Below, one piece after another: positions 40,599 to 48,625 of a stretch of 64,000 nucleotides of DNA. A model generated the notes under the pieces. The model was not told the DNA's origin and searched no databases. It saw nothing but the letters and a program-made list of their open reading frames with translations. The stretch covers positions 1-64,000 of the forward strand of contig JOHN01000027.1 of assembly GCA_000719695.1 (NCBI GenBank). Reading direction: 5' to 3'. This DNA is from Streptomyces sp. NRRL F-6131 (GTDB lineage: Bacteria; Actinomycetota; Actinomycetes; Streptomycetales; Streptomycetaceae). The position numbers were made by a program, and so were the translations under genes. The stretch's first letter is position 1; each line of letters starts with the position of its first letter.

Positions 40599-41122
40599 AG
40601 CAGTTGCTCCGCGAACGCGCGCACCCGGGCCTCGGTGATGCCCTCGCGCTGTTCGACGGCGAGCGGATGGTCCGTGGGCTCCAGTTCGATCAGGGGGCGC
40701 AGGCCGACGGCCCGGGTGTGCACCTGGGTCTTGAGCAGCAGCGTGGACTCCGGGTAGACCGGCAGCTCGGTGACCAGCCAGCCGAAGCAGGGCGGTTCCT
40801 GCTCCCGGGCCGGCTCCTCCCACAGCTCGTGCATCCGCGCGAAGTTCGGTTCGCTCAGCGACACCCAGACGCCCCAGGAGAAGGTCTCGCCGAGTTCCGG
40901 CACCGGGATCTCGATCAGGCCGTGGACGTAGAACTCCCGGCCCTTGATCACGCACTGGTCGGAGGTGAGCTCGCTGTCCCTGCGTCGGGCGTAACGCGGC
41001 TTCCAGCCCACCGGTGCCGGGGCGCCGTAGGAGAGCGGTGGGCCGTCGTGCGGCTCGGAGCAGCAGGCGCAGGAGTGCGCATGGGCATCGGGGTGGGGGT
41101 GTGCGGCATGTGCGGCGGACAT
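40589..41122 (-). CDS. DUF2199 domain-containing protein
   Basis: 177 aa. A His/Cys-rich start (HPHPDAHAHSCACCSEPHDG) leads into the DUF2199 pattern: PPLSYGAPAPVGW, SDQCVIKGREFYVHGLIEIPV and FSWGVWVSLSEPNFARM. The CACC plus His cluster could bind a metal. ATG 41122 is preferred over ATG 41134: TATGCT (41135-41130) lies 7 nt upstream and overlaps the earlier ATG, a leaderless layout. It is divergent from a short AraC regulator. Function unknown. Confidence 0.85.
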   Translation of the reverse strand: MSAAHAAHPHPDAHAHSCACCSEPHDGPPLSYGAPAPVGWKPRYARRRDSELTSDQCVIKGREFYVHGLIEIPVPELGETFSWGVWVSLSEPNFARMHELWEEPAREQEPPCFGWLVTELPVYPESTLLLKTQVHTRAVGLRPLIELEPTDHPLAVEQREGITEARVRAFAEQLLGG

Positions 41123-41183
41123 GGCGATGAGCATAAACGAGCTGGTGAGGGCCCTTTCCGCCGCCCCGTGCGAGGGTGGAGGG

Positions 41184-41603
41184 GTGAACCTGGAGGACCT
41201 CGTCCGGCTGCGCCGGGCGCGGGACGCGATGGACCGTGACTACGCGGAGCCGCTGGACGTCCCCGCGCTGGCGCGGATGGCGCTGATGTCGCCGGGCCAC
41301 TTCTCGCGCAGCTTCCGGGCCGCCTTCGGGGAGACGCCGTACAGCTACCTCATGACCCGGCGGATCGAGCGGGCCAAGGCACTGCTGCGGCGCGGCGACC
41401 TGTCGGTGACGGAGGTGTGCTTCGCGGTGGGCTGCACCTCGCTGGGGTCGTTCAGTGCGCGCTTCACCGAGCTGGTCGGGGAGAGCCCGAGCGCCTACCG
41501 GGCCCGCCGCCACGACGACGGGGCGGCGATCCCGCCCTGCTACGCGAAGCTCTACACCCGACCGGTCAGGAACGGAGAAGCGAAGCTCCCGCCCCGGTCG
41601 TAG
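41184..41603 (+). CDS. Short AraC-type regulator (DNA-binding domain only)
   Basis: 139 aa, essentially only the double-HTH domain: RRARDAMDRDYAEPLDVPALARMALMSPGHFSRSFRAAFGETPYSYLMTRRIERAKALLRRGDLSVTEVCFAVGC, described here by its start RRARDAMDRDYAEPL and the second helix region FAVGCTSLGSFSARF. GTG 41184 is preferred because GAGGGTGGAGG precedes it, and the upstream ATG 41121 would overlap the divergent DUF2199 start. It is 10 bp from the VOC gene, which it probably controls; its stop TAG overlaps a -10-like TAGCGT. Confidence 0.85.
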   Translation: MNLEDLVRLRRARDAMDRDYAEPLDVPALARMALMSPGHFSRSFRAAFGETPYSYLMTRRIERAKALLRRGDLSVTEVCFAVGCTSLGSFSARFTELVGESPSAYRARRHDDGAAIPPCYAKLYTRPVRNGEAKLPPRS

Positions 41604-41606
41604 CGT
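41601..41606 (+). promoter_or_regulatory. Candidate -10 element (TAGCGT) of a leaderless gene
   Basis: TAGCGT lies 7 nt before ATG 41614 and its TAG is the stop codon of the AraC gene. Same layout as at 21722. Confidence 0.35.
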
Positions 41607-41613
41607 GAGGCGC

Positions 41614-42030
41614 ATGGACATCAAGCTGTCGCAGTGCTTCATCGCCGTCGACGACCACGACAGGGCGCTCGGCTTCTACCGGGACGTCCTCGGTCTGGAG
41701 GTCCGCAACGACGTCGGCTTCGAGGGGATGCGCTGGGTGACGGTCGGCGCACCGTCGCAGCCCGACGTGGACATCGTGCTCGAACCGCCGCTGGCGGACC
41801 CGAACGCCTCGGCCGCCGACCGGCAGGCCATGGCGGACCTGTTGGCGAAGGGCCTGCTGCGGGCGGTCATCTTCGCGACCGAGGACTGTGACGGGACCTT
41901 CGAGCGGATCCGCGCGGCGGGCGGCGAGGTGCTGCAGGAGCCGATCGACCAGCCCTACGGCGTGCGTGACTGCGCCTTCCGCGACCCGGCCGGCAACATG
42001 CTGCGCTTCACCCAGCGCAGGGGCGGCTAG
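41614..42030 (+). CDS. VOC family protein (glyoxalase/dioxygenase fold)
   Basis: 138 aa with the paired beta-alpha-beta-beta-beta modules of the vicinal oxygen chelate fold: LSQCFIAVDDHDRALGFYRDVLGLEVRNDV at the start and YGVRDCAFRDPAGNMLRFTQ at the end, the latter with the typical DPAGN turn. Members isomerise, dioxygenate or sequester small molecules. It is directly downstream of a DNA-binding-only AraC gene, an arrangement often seen for inducible VOC proteins. No substrate can be given. Confidence 0.88.
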   Translation: MDIKLSQCFIAVDDHDRALGFYRDVLGLEVRNDVGFEGMRWVTVGAPSQPDVDIVLEPPLADPNASAADRQAMADLLAKGLLRAVIFATEDCDGTFERIRAAGGEVLQEPIDQPYGVRDCAFRDPAGNMLRFTQRRGG

Positions 42031-42048
42031 AACCCCTCCGGCGGCGTC

Positions 42049-43155
42049 TCACCCGGCGTGGCCGCCGGGCGGGCGGCGGTCGGCGGGGCGGGCCGGGGGG
42101 ATGACCGGGGCACGGAAGTCGCGCGGGCCGGTCCAGAGGGCGGGGACGGCGTCGCTGCGGCGGGCCAGCTCGTAGGCGAGCGGCTCGTAGTTGACCCGCC
42201 ACCCGTGGAAGTGCGGCCAGGCCTCCGCGGCGGGCCGTTCGTGCGGGAAGCCGGCGGCGGCGAGCATGGCGACGGCCGCGTCGAACTCGGTGTAGCCGAG
42301 CCGGATCGGGGTGTCGGGGGACGGGTCGGGGTCGAAGTCGACCCGCATCGAGCGCCCGATGTCGCGCAGCGCGGTGAACCCGGCGCGGAGCACCAGCCGG
42401 GCCTCGGGCGGGGCGGTGCGCGGGCAGATGGCCAGGTGGACGGCGGCGGCGTCCATGACGGCGATCAGTCCGACCACCCAGCTGCGGTTGGGCTGCGGGG
42501 AGCGGAAGGAGATCAGCACCGGGTAGTTGGAGTGGCTCTCGCCGAGGTCGGCGGCGAGCCGCTCCCAGTCGCGGTAGAGCTGGGGGAGGGCCGTCCCGGT
42601 GTCCACCAGGGACTGCCGGGCGAGCAGCTCCGGGCCCCAGGCGGGCTCGCCGGCCCGGGACTGGAGCAGGGTGACCTCCAGTTCGCGCCGGTTGTAGGCG
42701 GCGTAGAGGGTGGGCAGGTAGGCGATCTGCAGAGCGATCACCAGGGGGCCGCTGGCGGCGGCGACGAAGTCGATCAGGGAGAGGTGGAGCCGGTCGCCGC
42801 TGGCGAAGCCGAGGGTGAAGAGGCTGGAGCCGGCCTCCCGGAGGGCGACCGCCCAGTCCAGCTCCGAGGTGCCGTGCAGTATCAGCGTGTAGGAGATCAG
42901 CATGCCGCCGAGCCAGACGCCGAGCATGCCGGTCAGCATCAGCGGGGCCAGCCAGGTCTGGGCCCGGTCCTGCGCGCGGTAGGTGCCGAAGGGTGCGGCG
43001 GCGAGTCGCAGCGCGGTCCGCAGGGCCCGCCAGAGGCCGTGCACCAGGGAGCTGTACAGGCCGCGCGGGACGACGAGCGTGCGCAGGATGCTGCCGATGG
43101 TGAGCAGCAGGAGCAGCACGCCGACGACGGTGTGGATCAACCTCATGGCGATCAT
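42049..43155 (-). CDS. Membrane protein with ion-channel-like pore region, unknown function
   Basis: 368 aa. The first ~175 residues hold about four hydrophobic helices (HTVVGVLLLLLTIGSIL, LMLTGMLGVWLGGMLISYTLIL, then SSLFTLGFASGDR and FVAAASGPLVIALQIAYLPTLY). The FTLGFASGDR stretch sits where a two-helix K+-channel filter would be, but lacks TxGYG. The soluble C-terminal part (about 180-368) has RSWVVGLIAVMDAAAVHLAICP and ends in a Pro/Arg-rich tail. ATG 43155 or 43146 are both possible; neither has a good ribosome-binding site. A GTGACGTCAC palindrome lies just upstream (43157-43166). Confidence 0.75.
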   Translation of the reverse strand: MIAMRLIHTVVGVLLLLLTIGSILRTLVVPRGLYSSLVHGLWRALRTALRLAAAPFGTYRAQDRAQTWLAPLMLTGMLGVWLGGMLISYTLILHGTSELDWAVALREAGSSLFTLGFASGDRLHLSLIDFVAAASGPLVIALQIAYLPTLYAAYNRRELEVTLLQSRAGEPAWGPELLARQSLVDTGTALPQLYRDWERLAADLGESHSNYPVLISFRSPQPNRSWVVGLIAVMDAAAVHLAICPRTAPPEARLVLRAGFTALRDIGRSMRVDFDPDPSPDTPIRLGYTEFDAAVAMLAAAGFPHERPAAEAWPHFHGWRVNYEPLAYELARRSDAVPALWTGPRDFRAPVIPPARPADRRPPGGHAG

Positions 43156-43198
43156 TGTGACGTCACGCCGGCATTGACACGGCACCGCCGTCGGCTGA

Positions 43199-43220
43199 AT
43201 GCTGAGCAAGCGCTTAGTCA
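43199..43220. promoter_or_regulatory. Operator-like element, copy 1 (core TGAGCAAGCGCTTAGTCA)
   Basis: 22-bp sequence identical, in reverse orientation, to 51347-51368. The 18-bp core is an imperfect palindrome around AAGCGCTT. It is 37-58 bp upstream of the phosphotransferase start and is predicted to bind the TetR regulator encoded at 51575. Confidence 0.75.
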
Positions 43221-43256
43221 TCGACGGCGCGGTCGGCGGACGAAGGGAGAGTGCCC

Positions 43257-44417
43257 GTGCAGGACAGCCCACCGGAGCACACGTCGGAGCCCGTACCGGG
43301 GGCACCGGAGCCCGTTGCGCAGGCCCCGGCCGGGGGCCCGCCGGGACTGGACCTGGAGCGGCTGCGCGCGCACCTGGAGCGGACCCTGCCCGGCACGGTG
43401 GCCGGCCCGCTGCGCGCCGAGCTGATCGAGGGCGGCCGGTCCAACCTCAGCTACCGGCTCACCGACGGCGTCACGGACTGGGTGCTGCGCCGACCTCCGC
43501 TCGGGCACGTGCTCGCCACCGCGCACGACATGGGGCGCGAGTACCGGGTGATGACGGCGCTGCGCGACACCGGGGTGCCGGTGCCCGGCACCGTCCACCA
43601 CGATCCCGGCGCGGAGGTGCTCGGCGCCCCCTGGTACCTGATGGCGTACGTGCCCGGCACCGTGCACCGGGACGCCGAAGCGCTCGCCGCCCTCGGCGAG
43701 GACCGGGTGCGGGCGATCGGGGAGGCCCTGGTGGACACCCTCGCGGCCCTCCACCGGGTCGACCCGACGGCCGTCGGGCTCGCCGACTTCGGCCGGCCGG
43801 ACGGCTATCTGGACCGGCAACTACGGCGCTGGGCAGTGCAGTTGGATGCCTCGCGGAGTCGGGAGCTGCCCGGCATCGACCGGCTGCACGAGCTCCTCGT
43901 CGCCCGCCGACCCGCCTCCCCGGCCCCGGCGCTGGTGCACGGGGACTACCGGCTCGACAACGTCCTCGTCCGGGAGCGCTACGGACGTGACGAGCGCGAC
44001 GGACGTGACGAGCGCGACGGACACGACGAGCGGGACGGGCAGGGCGGCCGGGACGTCGTCGCCGCCGTCCTGGACTGGGAGATGTCCACGCTCGGCGACC
44101 CGCTCACCGACGTCGGCCTGCTGGTGATGTACACCGAACTGGCCGGTGTCGGCGGCGGCCTCATCCCGTCCGCCGCGACCGCCGCCGGCTTCCCGAGCAG
44201 CGCCGAACTGGTCGACCGCTACGCCCGGTCGACCGGGCGGGACGCCGCCGACCTCGACTGGTACGTCGCCTTCGCCTCCTACAAGCTCGCCGTCGTCGCC
44301 GAGGGCATCCACTACCGGTTCCGGCAGGGGCGCACCCTCGGCTCCGGCTTCGAGCGGGCGGGCACGATGGCGCCCGTGCTCATCGAGCACGGCCTCACCA
44401 CGCTGAAGGGACACTGA
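43257..44417 (+). CDS. APH-family phosphotransferase (ACAD10/11-N-terminal, LvaA-like)
   Basis: 386-aa aminoglycoside-phosphotransferase-fold kinase: IEGGRSNLSYRLTDG (nucleotide loop), DWVLRRPPLGHVLATAHDMGREYRVM, catalytic loop LVHGDYRLDNVLV and metal site LDWEMSTLGDPLTDVG. The RPP-G---ATAHDM-REYRV block marks the acyl-CoA-linked branch found fused to acyl-CoA dehydrogenase in ACAD10/11 and separate as LvaA, where 4-hydroxyacyl-CoA is phosphorylated. Three 18-bp repeats insert GRDERD copies between the catalytic and metal loops. GTG 43257 fits the GAAGGGAG site 7 nt upstream. The gene lies 3 bp before the dehydrogenase gene. Confidence 0.9.
   Translation: MQDSPPEHTSEPVPGAPEPVAQAPAGGPPGLDLERLRAHLERTLPGTVAGPLRAELIEGGRSNLSYRLTDGVTDWVLRRPPLGHVLATAHDMGREYRVMTALRDTGVPVPGTVHHDPGAEVLGAPWYLMAYVPGTVHRDAEALAALGEDRVRAIGEALVDTLAALHRVDPTAVGLADFGRPDGYLDRQLRRWAVQLDASRSRELPGIDRLHELLVARRPASPAPALVHGDYRLDNVLVRERYGRDERDGRDERDGHDERDGQGGRDVVAAVLDWEMSTLGDPLTDVGLLVMYTELAGVGGGLIPSAATAAGFPSSAELVDRYARSTGRDAADLDWYVAFASYKLAVVAEGIHYRFRQGRTLGSGFERAGTMAPVLIEHGLTTLKGH
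43983..44036 (+). repeat. 18-bp in-frame tandem repeat x3 inside the phosphotransferase gene
   Basis: Units of GGACGTGACGAGCGCGAC (third copy diverged) add charged Asp/Arg/Glu residues in a loop. Reading frame is preserved. Confidence 0.85.
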
Positions 44418-44420
44418 CCG

Positions 44421-45632
44421 ATGGACTTCGCCTACGACCGGCGCACCCTCGAACTCCGCGAGCGGCTCCTGGAGTTCATGGAGCAGCACGTCCACCCCGC
44501 GGAGCCGGTGCTGGTCGCCCAGCTCGCCGACCCGGGGCGGCCGGTCTGGGAGATCCCCGCGGTGATCGCCGACCTGCGGGTGGAGGCGCGCAAGCAGGGG
44601 CTGTGGAACCTCTTCCTGCCCGGCGAGCACGGCGCCGGACTGACCAACCTCCAGTACGCGCCGCTCGCCGAGATCACCGGCCGCAGTCCGCACCTCGCCC
44701 CGCCCGCCCTCAACTGCGCCGCCCCCGACACCGGGAACATGGAGCTCCTCGCCGAGTTCGGCAGCGCCGAGCAACGCGAAACCTGGCTCGAGCCGCTGCT
44801 CGACGCGCGGATCCGCTCCGCCTTCGCGATGACCGAACCGGACGTCGCCTCCTCCGACGCCGCCAACATCGCCACCCGGATCGAGCGCGACGGCGACGAG
44901 TACGTCGTCAACGGCCGCAAGTGGTACATCAGCGGCGCGATGAACCCGCAGTGCCGGATCCTCATCGTGATGGGCAAGACCGATCCCGCCGCCGAACCGC
45001 ACCGGCAGCAGAGCATGATCCTGGTGCCGCGCGACACCCCCGGGGTGACCGTGCGCCGCGGCATGACCGTCTTCGGCTACGACGACGCCGACCACGGCGG
45101 CCACGCCGAGATCACCTTCGAGGACGTCCGCGTCCCGGCCGGGAACCTCATCGGCGAGGAGGGCGCCGGCTTCGCCATCGCCCAGGCCCGGCTCGGCCCC
45201 GGCCGGATCCACCACTGCATGCGCGCCATCGGCATCGCCGAGCGGGCGCTGGAGCTGACCTGTCGGCGCGTCCTGGACCGGGTCGCCTTCGGCGGGCCGC
45301 TCGCCGACCAGGGCGTGATCCAGGACTGGATCGCCGAATCCCGGGTCCGGATCGAGCAGTTGCGGCTGCTGGTGCTCAAGACGGCCTGGCTGATGGACAC
45401 CGTCGGCAACCGCGGCGCGCACACCGAGATCCAGGCCATCAAGATCGCCACCCCGCGCACCGTCGAATGGATCCTCGACAAGGCCGTCCAGGCGCACGGC
45501 GCGGCCGGGGTCAGCCAGGACACCCCGCTCGCCCAGCTGTGGGCCTTCAACCGGACGATCCGGCTCGCCGACGGGCCGGACGAGGTGCACAAGCGCTCGC
45601 TCGCCCGCCGGGAGCTGCGGCGCCACCGCTGA
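44421..45632 (+). CDS. Acyl-CoA dehydrogenase family protein (ACAD11/LvaC-like)
   Basis: 403-aa flavoprotein: N-terminal helical domain (RRTLELRERLLEFMEQHVHPAEP), middle domain AFAMTEPDVASSDAANIATRIERDGDEYVVNGRKWYISGAMNP-type region (FAMTEPDVASSD visible), and C-terminal domain with KIATPRTVEWILDKAVQAHGAAGVSQDTPLA-type segment (AVQAHGAAGVSQD). Coupled to the APH-type kinase by a 3-bp gap. In ACAD11 and LvaC the dehydrogenase partner eliminates phosphate from 4-phosphoacyl-CoA to give an enoyl-CoA. That chemistry is inferred here from the pairing; ordinary fatty acyl-CoA oxidation is the alternative. Confidence 0.92.
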   Translation: MDFAYDRRTLELRERLLEFMEQHVHPAEPVLVAQLADPGRPVWEIPAVIADLRVEARKQGLWNLFLPGEHGAGLTNLQYAPLAEITGRSPHLAPPALNCAAPDTGNMELLAEFGSAEQRETWLEPLLDARIRSAFAMTEPDVASSDAANIATRIERDGDEYVVNGRKWYISGAMNPQCRILIVMGKTDPAAEPHRQQSMILVPRDTPGVTVRRGMTVFGYDDADHGGHAEITFEDVRVPAGNLIGEEGAGFAIAQARLGPGRIHHCMRAIGIAERALELTCRRVLDRVAFGGPLADQGVIQDWIAESRVRIEQLRLLVLKTAWLMDTVGNRGAHTEIQAIKIATPRTVEWILDKAVQAHGAAGVSQDTPLAQLWAFNRTIRLADGPDEVHKRSLARRELRRHR

Positions 45633-45708
45633 GGGCCGGGGCGCCCAGCGGTACCGGGTCCCGGGCCGCCCGGCTCCCTTGCCGCCCCGGTGCGACACCT
45701 CCGCCCGT

Positions 45709-45752
45709 GTCATACCCCGGTAGCACCCGGCGGGTTGGCACCGCGGTATGAC
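45709..45752. promoter_or_regulatory. Inverted repeat upstream of the PAF-AH-like hydrolase
   Basis: GTCATACCCCGGT pairs with ACCGCGGTATGAC (one mismatch), spacer 18 nt. It may be a terminator for the dehydrogenase operon or an operator for the hydrolase gene at 45838. Confidence 0.45.
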
Positions 45753-45837
45753 GTCCACGCACCGACCCGGCCCGTACTGTCGCCGTACGGGCCGGCCGGA
45801 AGGCGGCGGGCCGACACGGCACGGGGAGTTGGGGAAC

Positions 45838-47148
45838 ATGCGCGAGCGGGTGCACGGGCGGGGCACGCGGGTCCACGGACGGGGCGTGCGGACGGGCATC
45901 GCCGCAGTCCTCACCGCCACCGCCGTCCTGGGCGGCGGGGCGGCGGCCGTCCCCGCCGGCGCGGCCCCGGCGGTCGCCGAGCGCCAGGCCCGGGCCGGAC
46001 TGCCGCAGCCCACCGGCCCGTACGCGATCGGCACCACCGCCCTGCGCCTCGTCGACCGCGGCCGGCCGGACCCCTGGCAGCCGGAGCGGGCCCGGGAGCT
46101 GATGATCAGCCTCTGGTACCCGGCCACCCGCCCGGCCCACGGCGACGAGCGCGCCCGCTACATGGAACCGAACGCCGCCGAGCACTTCGGCGGCCCGGAC
46201 GGCGCCGGGGTCTTCAACTACCGGACGGACCCGGGCCGCACCGACTGGTCCGGGGTCCGCACCCACGCCCTGCGGGACGCCCCGGCGCTGCCCGCCGCCC
46301 GGCCGCGTCCGGTGGTGCTGTACTCGGCCGGGCTCGGCGACCCCCGCACCTGGGGGACGGGCCTGGTCGAGGACCTCGTCTCGCGCGGCTACGTCGTGGT
46401 CACCGTCGACCACCCCTACGACGCCTCCGAAGTGGCCTTCCCGGACGGCCGGCTGGCCACCTCGGTGCTTCCCGGCCTGGCCGGCCAACCCGGCCTGGAC
46501 ATCGGCGCGTTGCTGCGCAAGGCGTTGGACGCCCGGGTCGCCGACACCCGTTTCGTGCTGGACGAGCTCACCGCGCTGCGCACCGACCGGCGGCTCCCGG
46601 CGGCCCTGGCCGGCTCGCTGGACCTCGACCGGATCGGCATGGTCGGCCACTCGGCCGGCGGCTTCACGGCCGCCCAGACGATGCACGACGACCCCCGGAT
46701 CAAGGCCGGTGTCAACCTGGACGGCCAGCTGCACTTCCCCGGCCCGGACGGCACCGGCGTGCACCTGAGCAGCGTCGCCGAGGACGGCCTGGACCGGCCG
46801 TTCCTGCTGATGGGCACCCAGAGCGAGGACTCCGGCGCCTACCGGGGCCAGCCCGGCTGGGCCGCGTTCTGGCAGCACACCCGCGGCTGGAAGGCGGACG
46901 TCACCCTGCTCGGCTCCCGGCACGGCTCGTACACCGACGCGCAGTCGCTGCTGCCGCAACTCGTCCGCCAGGGCGCCGTGCCGGAGGAGGCCGTCCGCGG
47001 CGACATCGGCGACGTCCGGCCGGAGCGGGCGGTGCCGGCCACCCGCGCGTACGTCGGCTCGTTCCTCGACCGCTGGCTGCGCGGCCACGACGACCACCTG
47101 CTGGACGGCCCCTCGCCGCGCTTCCCGGAGATGCGCTTCGAGAACTGA
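45838..47148 (+). CDS. Secreted alpha/beta-hydrolase, PAF-acetylhydrolase-like
   Basis: 436 aa. A basic N-terminus and hydrophobic segment (GIAAVLTATAVLGGGAAAVPA) form a signal peptide with likely cleavage near residue 45. The hydrolase core has RPVVLYSAGLGDPRTWGTGL, VTVDHPYDASEVAFPDG, nucleophile GMVGHSAGGFTAAQTM, GVNLDGQLHF and late His in GSRHGSYTD. This order is that of platelet-activating-factor acetylhydrolase/lipase-like enzymes. ATG 45838 is preferred, with GGGGA-rich sequence upstream. Probably an exported esterase or lipase. Confidence 0.88.
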   Translation: MRERVHGRGTRVHGRGVRTGIAAVLTATAVLGGGAAAVPAGAAPAVAERQARAGLPQPTGPYAIGTTALRLVDRGRPDPWQPERARELMISLWYPATRPAHGDERARYMEPNAAEHFGGPDGAGVFNYRTDPGRTDWSGVRTHALRDAPALPAARPRPVVLYSAGLGDPRTWGTGLVEDLVSRGYVVVTVDHPYDASEVAFPDGRLATSVLPGLAGQPGLDIGALLRKALDARVADTRFVLDELTALRTDRRLPAALAGSLDLDRIGMVGHSAGGFTAAQTMHDDPRIKAGVNLDGQLHFPGPDGTGVHLSSVAEDGLDRPFLLMGTQSEDSGAYRGQPGWAAFWQHTRGWKADVTLLGSRHGSYTDAQSLLPQLVRQGAVPEEAVRGDIGDVRPERAVPATRAYVGSFLDRWLRGHDDHLLDGPSPRFPEMRFEN

Positions 47149-47172
47149 CGCACCGTCAACGGGGCCTGCCGG

Positions 47173-47610
47173 TCAGCGGATCTCGGAGCCGGGGTTGGCC
47201 GCGTCCCAGCTCTGCCGCGACTCGACGATGGCGTCGTGGTGGTCGTAGGACCAGTCGACCATCGCGCGCACCAGGTGGGTCAGGTCGTGCCCGAGCGACG
47301 TCAGCTCGTACTCCACCTGCGGGGGGATGGTCGGGTGGACGGTGCGCGAGACCAGGCCGTCGCGCTCCAGTCGGCGGACCGTCAGGGTCAGCATCCGCTG
47401 CGAGATCCCCGGCACGGCGCGCTGCAGTTCACGGAACCGCCGTACGCCCTGGGCGAGTTCGACCAGCACCAGGACGGTCCACCGGTCGCCGAGCCGGTTG
47501 AGCAAATCACGGATGCCGCAGTCCACGCCGTCCTCGCACCACACCACCGGCCGCGGCTCGTCGGCCGGCTCGTCGGCCGGGGTGGTTACCGCGGTGTGCC
47601 CCACTGACAT
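47173..47610 (-). CDS. HxlR-family redox-type regulator (QorR-like)
   Basis: 145 aa. Winged HTH: DLLNRLGDRWTVLVLVELAQGVRRFRELQRAVPGISQRMLTLTVRRLERDGLVSRTV is the HxlR core, recognisable by GDRWTVLVL and GISQRMLT. Two Cys in WCEDGVDCG, just before the core, sit where QorR/HypR-type sensors carry their redox Cys. The divergent gene encodes a QorB-like quinone reductase, the pairing known for QorR/qor2 in Corynebacterium. ATG 47610 has AAGGAGG upstream. Predicted repressor released by quinones or other electrophiles. Confidence 0.9.
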   Translation of the reverse strand: MSVGHTAVTTPADEPADEPRPVVWCEDGVDCGIRDLLNRLGDRWTVLVLVELAQGVRRFRELQRAVPGISQRMLTLTVRRLERDGLVSRTVHPTIPPQVEYELTSLGHDLTHLVRAMVDWSYDHHDAIVESRQSWDAANPGSEIR

Positions 47611-47732
47611 CCAAGTGCCTCCTTATGTCGAACGCCCAGGTTATCGAGGATGGTCGCCGGGCCACCGAGCAGGGCGAGTGGCCGGGGCGGGGCGGACGGA
47701 CCGCCGGCCCGGTGCGGACTTCTGGAGGAACG

Positions 47733-48599
47733 ATGCTTCTCGTGACGGGTGTCAACGGCGGTCTCGGCTCGCTGGTCCTGGAGCGGTTGGCCGAGCGGCC
47801 CGGCGGGCTCGACGGCGTGGTGGCGGGCAGCCGGACGCCGGAGCGCGCGCCGAAGCCCGGCGTGCCGGTGCGGACGGTGGACTTCGACCGGCCGCGGACG
47901 CTGGACGGGGCCTTCGCCGGGGTGCGCACCCTGCTGCTGATCTCGGCCGGCTACGGCGAGGACGACGTGGTGATCGCCCGGCACCGGGCGGCCGTCGAGG
48001 CGGCCGAGCGGGCCGGGGTGGAGCACGTGGTCTACACCAGCCTCTCCGGCGACGGTGACCACCTCGCCTACGCGCTCGCCCACCGCTGGACCGAACGGCG
48101 GCTGCGGGAGTCGGCCACCCTCCGCTGGACGGTCCTGCGCAACGGCCTCTACGCCGAGCTGCTGGGCTTCCTGGCCCGGCCCGACGCCGACGGCGCGATC
48201 ACCGCCCCGCTCGGCGACGGACGGCTGGCGGCCGTCGCCCGTGGGGATCTCGCCGAGGTCGCGGCGCGCGTCGCACGGGACCCGGCCGGGCACGCGGGCC
48301 GGGTCTACGAGCTGGTCGGCGAGGATGCCGTGGGCGGCGCCGAGGTCGCCGCGGCGCTCGGCCGGGCCACCGGCCGCCCGGTCGAGTACCGCCCGGGCAC
48401 CCTCGCTCAGGGACGGGCGGCGATCGCGGCCTCGGGCGCCGAGTCCTTCCAGGTCCCGATGGTGGCGAGCACCTTGTCGGCGATCGCCCACGGCTTCCTG
48501 GCCGGGCCGGGCAAGCCCGGCGACCTCGCCGCCCTGCTCGGCCGCGCGCCGCGCCCGGCCCTCGACGTGATCACCGCCGGGACCGACGCCGCGTGGTGA
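47733..48599 (+). CDS. NAD(P)H:quinone oxidoreductase type 2 / NmrA-like (QorB-like)
   Basis: 288-aa atypical SDR: LLVTGVNGGLGSLVLERL (dinucleotide motif), VRTVDFDRPRTLDGAFAGVRTLLLIS, AAVEAAERAGVEHVVYTSLSGDGDH, RWTERRLRESATLRWTVLRNGLYAEL. The WTE-LR-S-L-WT-LRNG-Y block is characteristic of QorB/YtfG quinone reductases. It reduces quinones with NADPH and protects against oxidative stress. The start is ATG 47733 with TGGAGGA 6 nt upstream. It is divergent from the HxlR gene, with 122 bp between carrying both promoters. It ends at an 18-bp palindrome (48597-48614). Confidence 0.9.
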   Translation: MLLVTGVNGGLGSLVLERLAERPGGLDGVVAGSRTPERAPKPGVPVRTVDFDRPRTLDGAFAGVRTLLLISAGYGEDDVVIARHRAAVEAAERAGVEHVVYTSLSGDGDHLAYALAHRWTERRLRESATLRWTVLRNGLYAELLGFLARPDADGAITAPLGDGRLAAVARGDLAEVAARVARDPAGHAGRVYELVGEDAVGGAEVAAALGRATGRPVEYRPGTLAQGRAAIAASGAESFQVPMVASTLSAIAHGFLAGPGKPGDLAALLGRAPRPALDVITAGTDAAW

Positions 48600-48614
48600 C
48601 GGCCCGGGCCGTCA
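48597..48614. terminator. 18-bp palindrome between convergent genes (TGACGGCCCGGGCCGTCA)
   Basis: Perfect palindrome starting at the stop codon of the QorB-like gene, 11 bp from the opposing stop. It could form a short bidirectional hairpin. Confidence 0.45.
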
Positions 48615-48625
48615 GCCGCCGCCGG

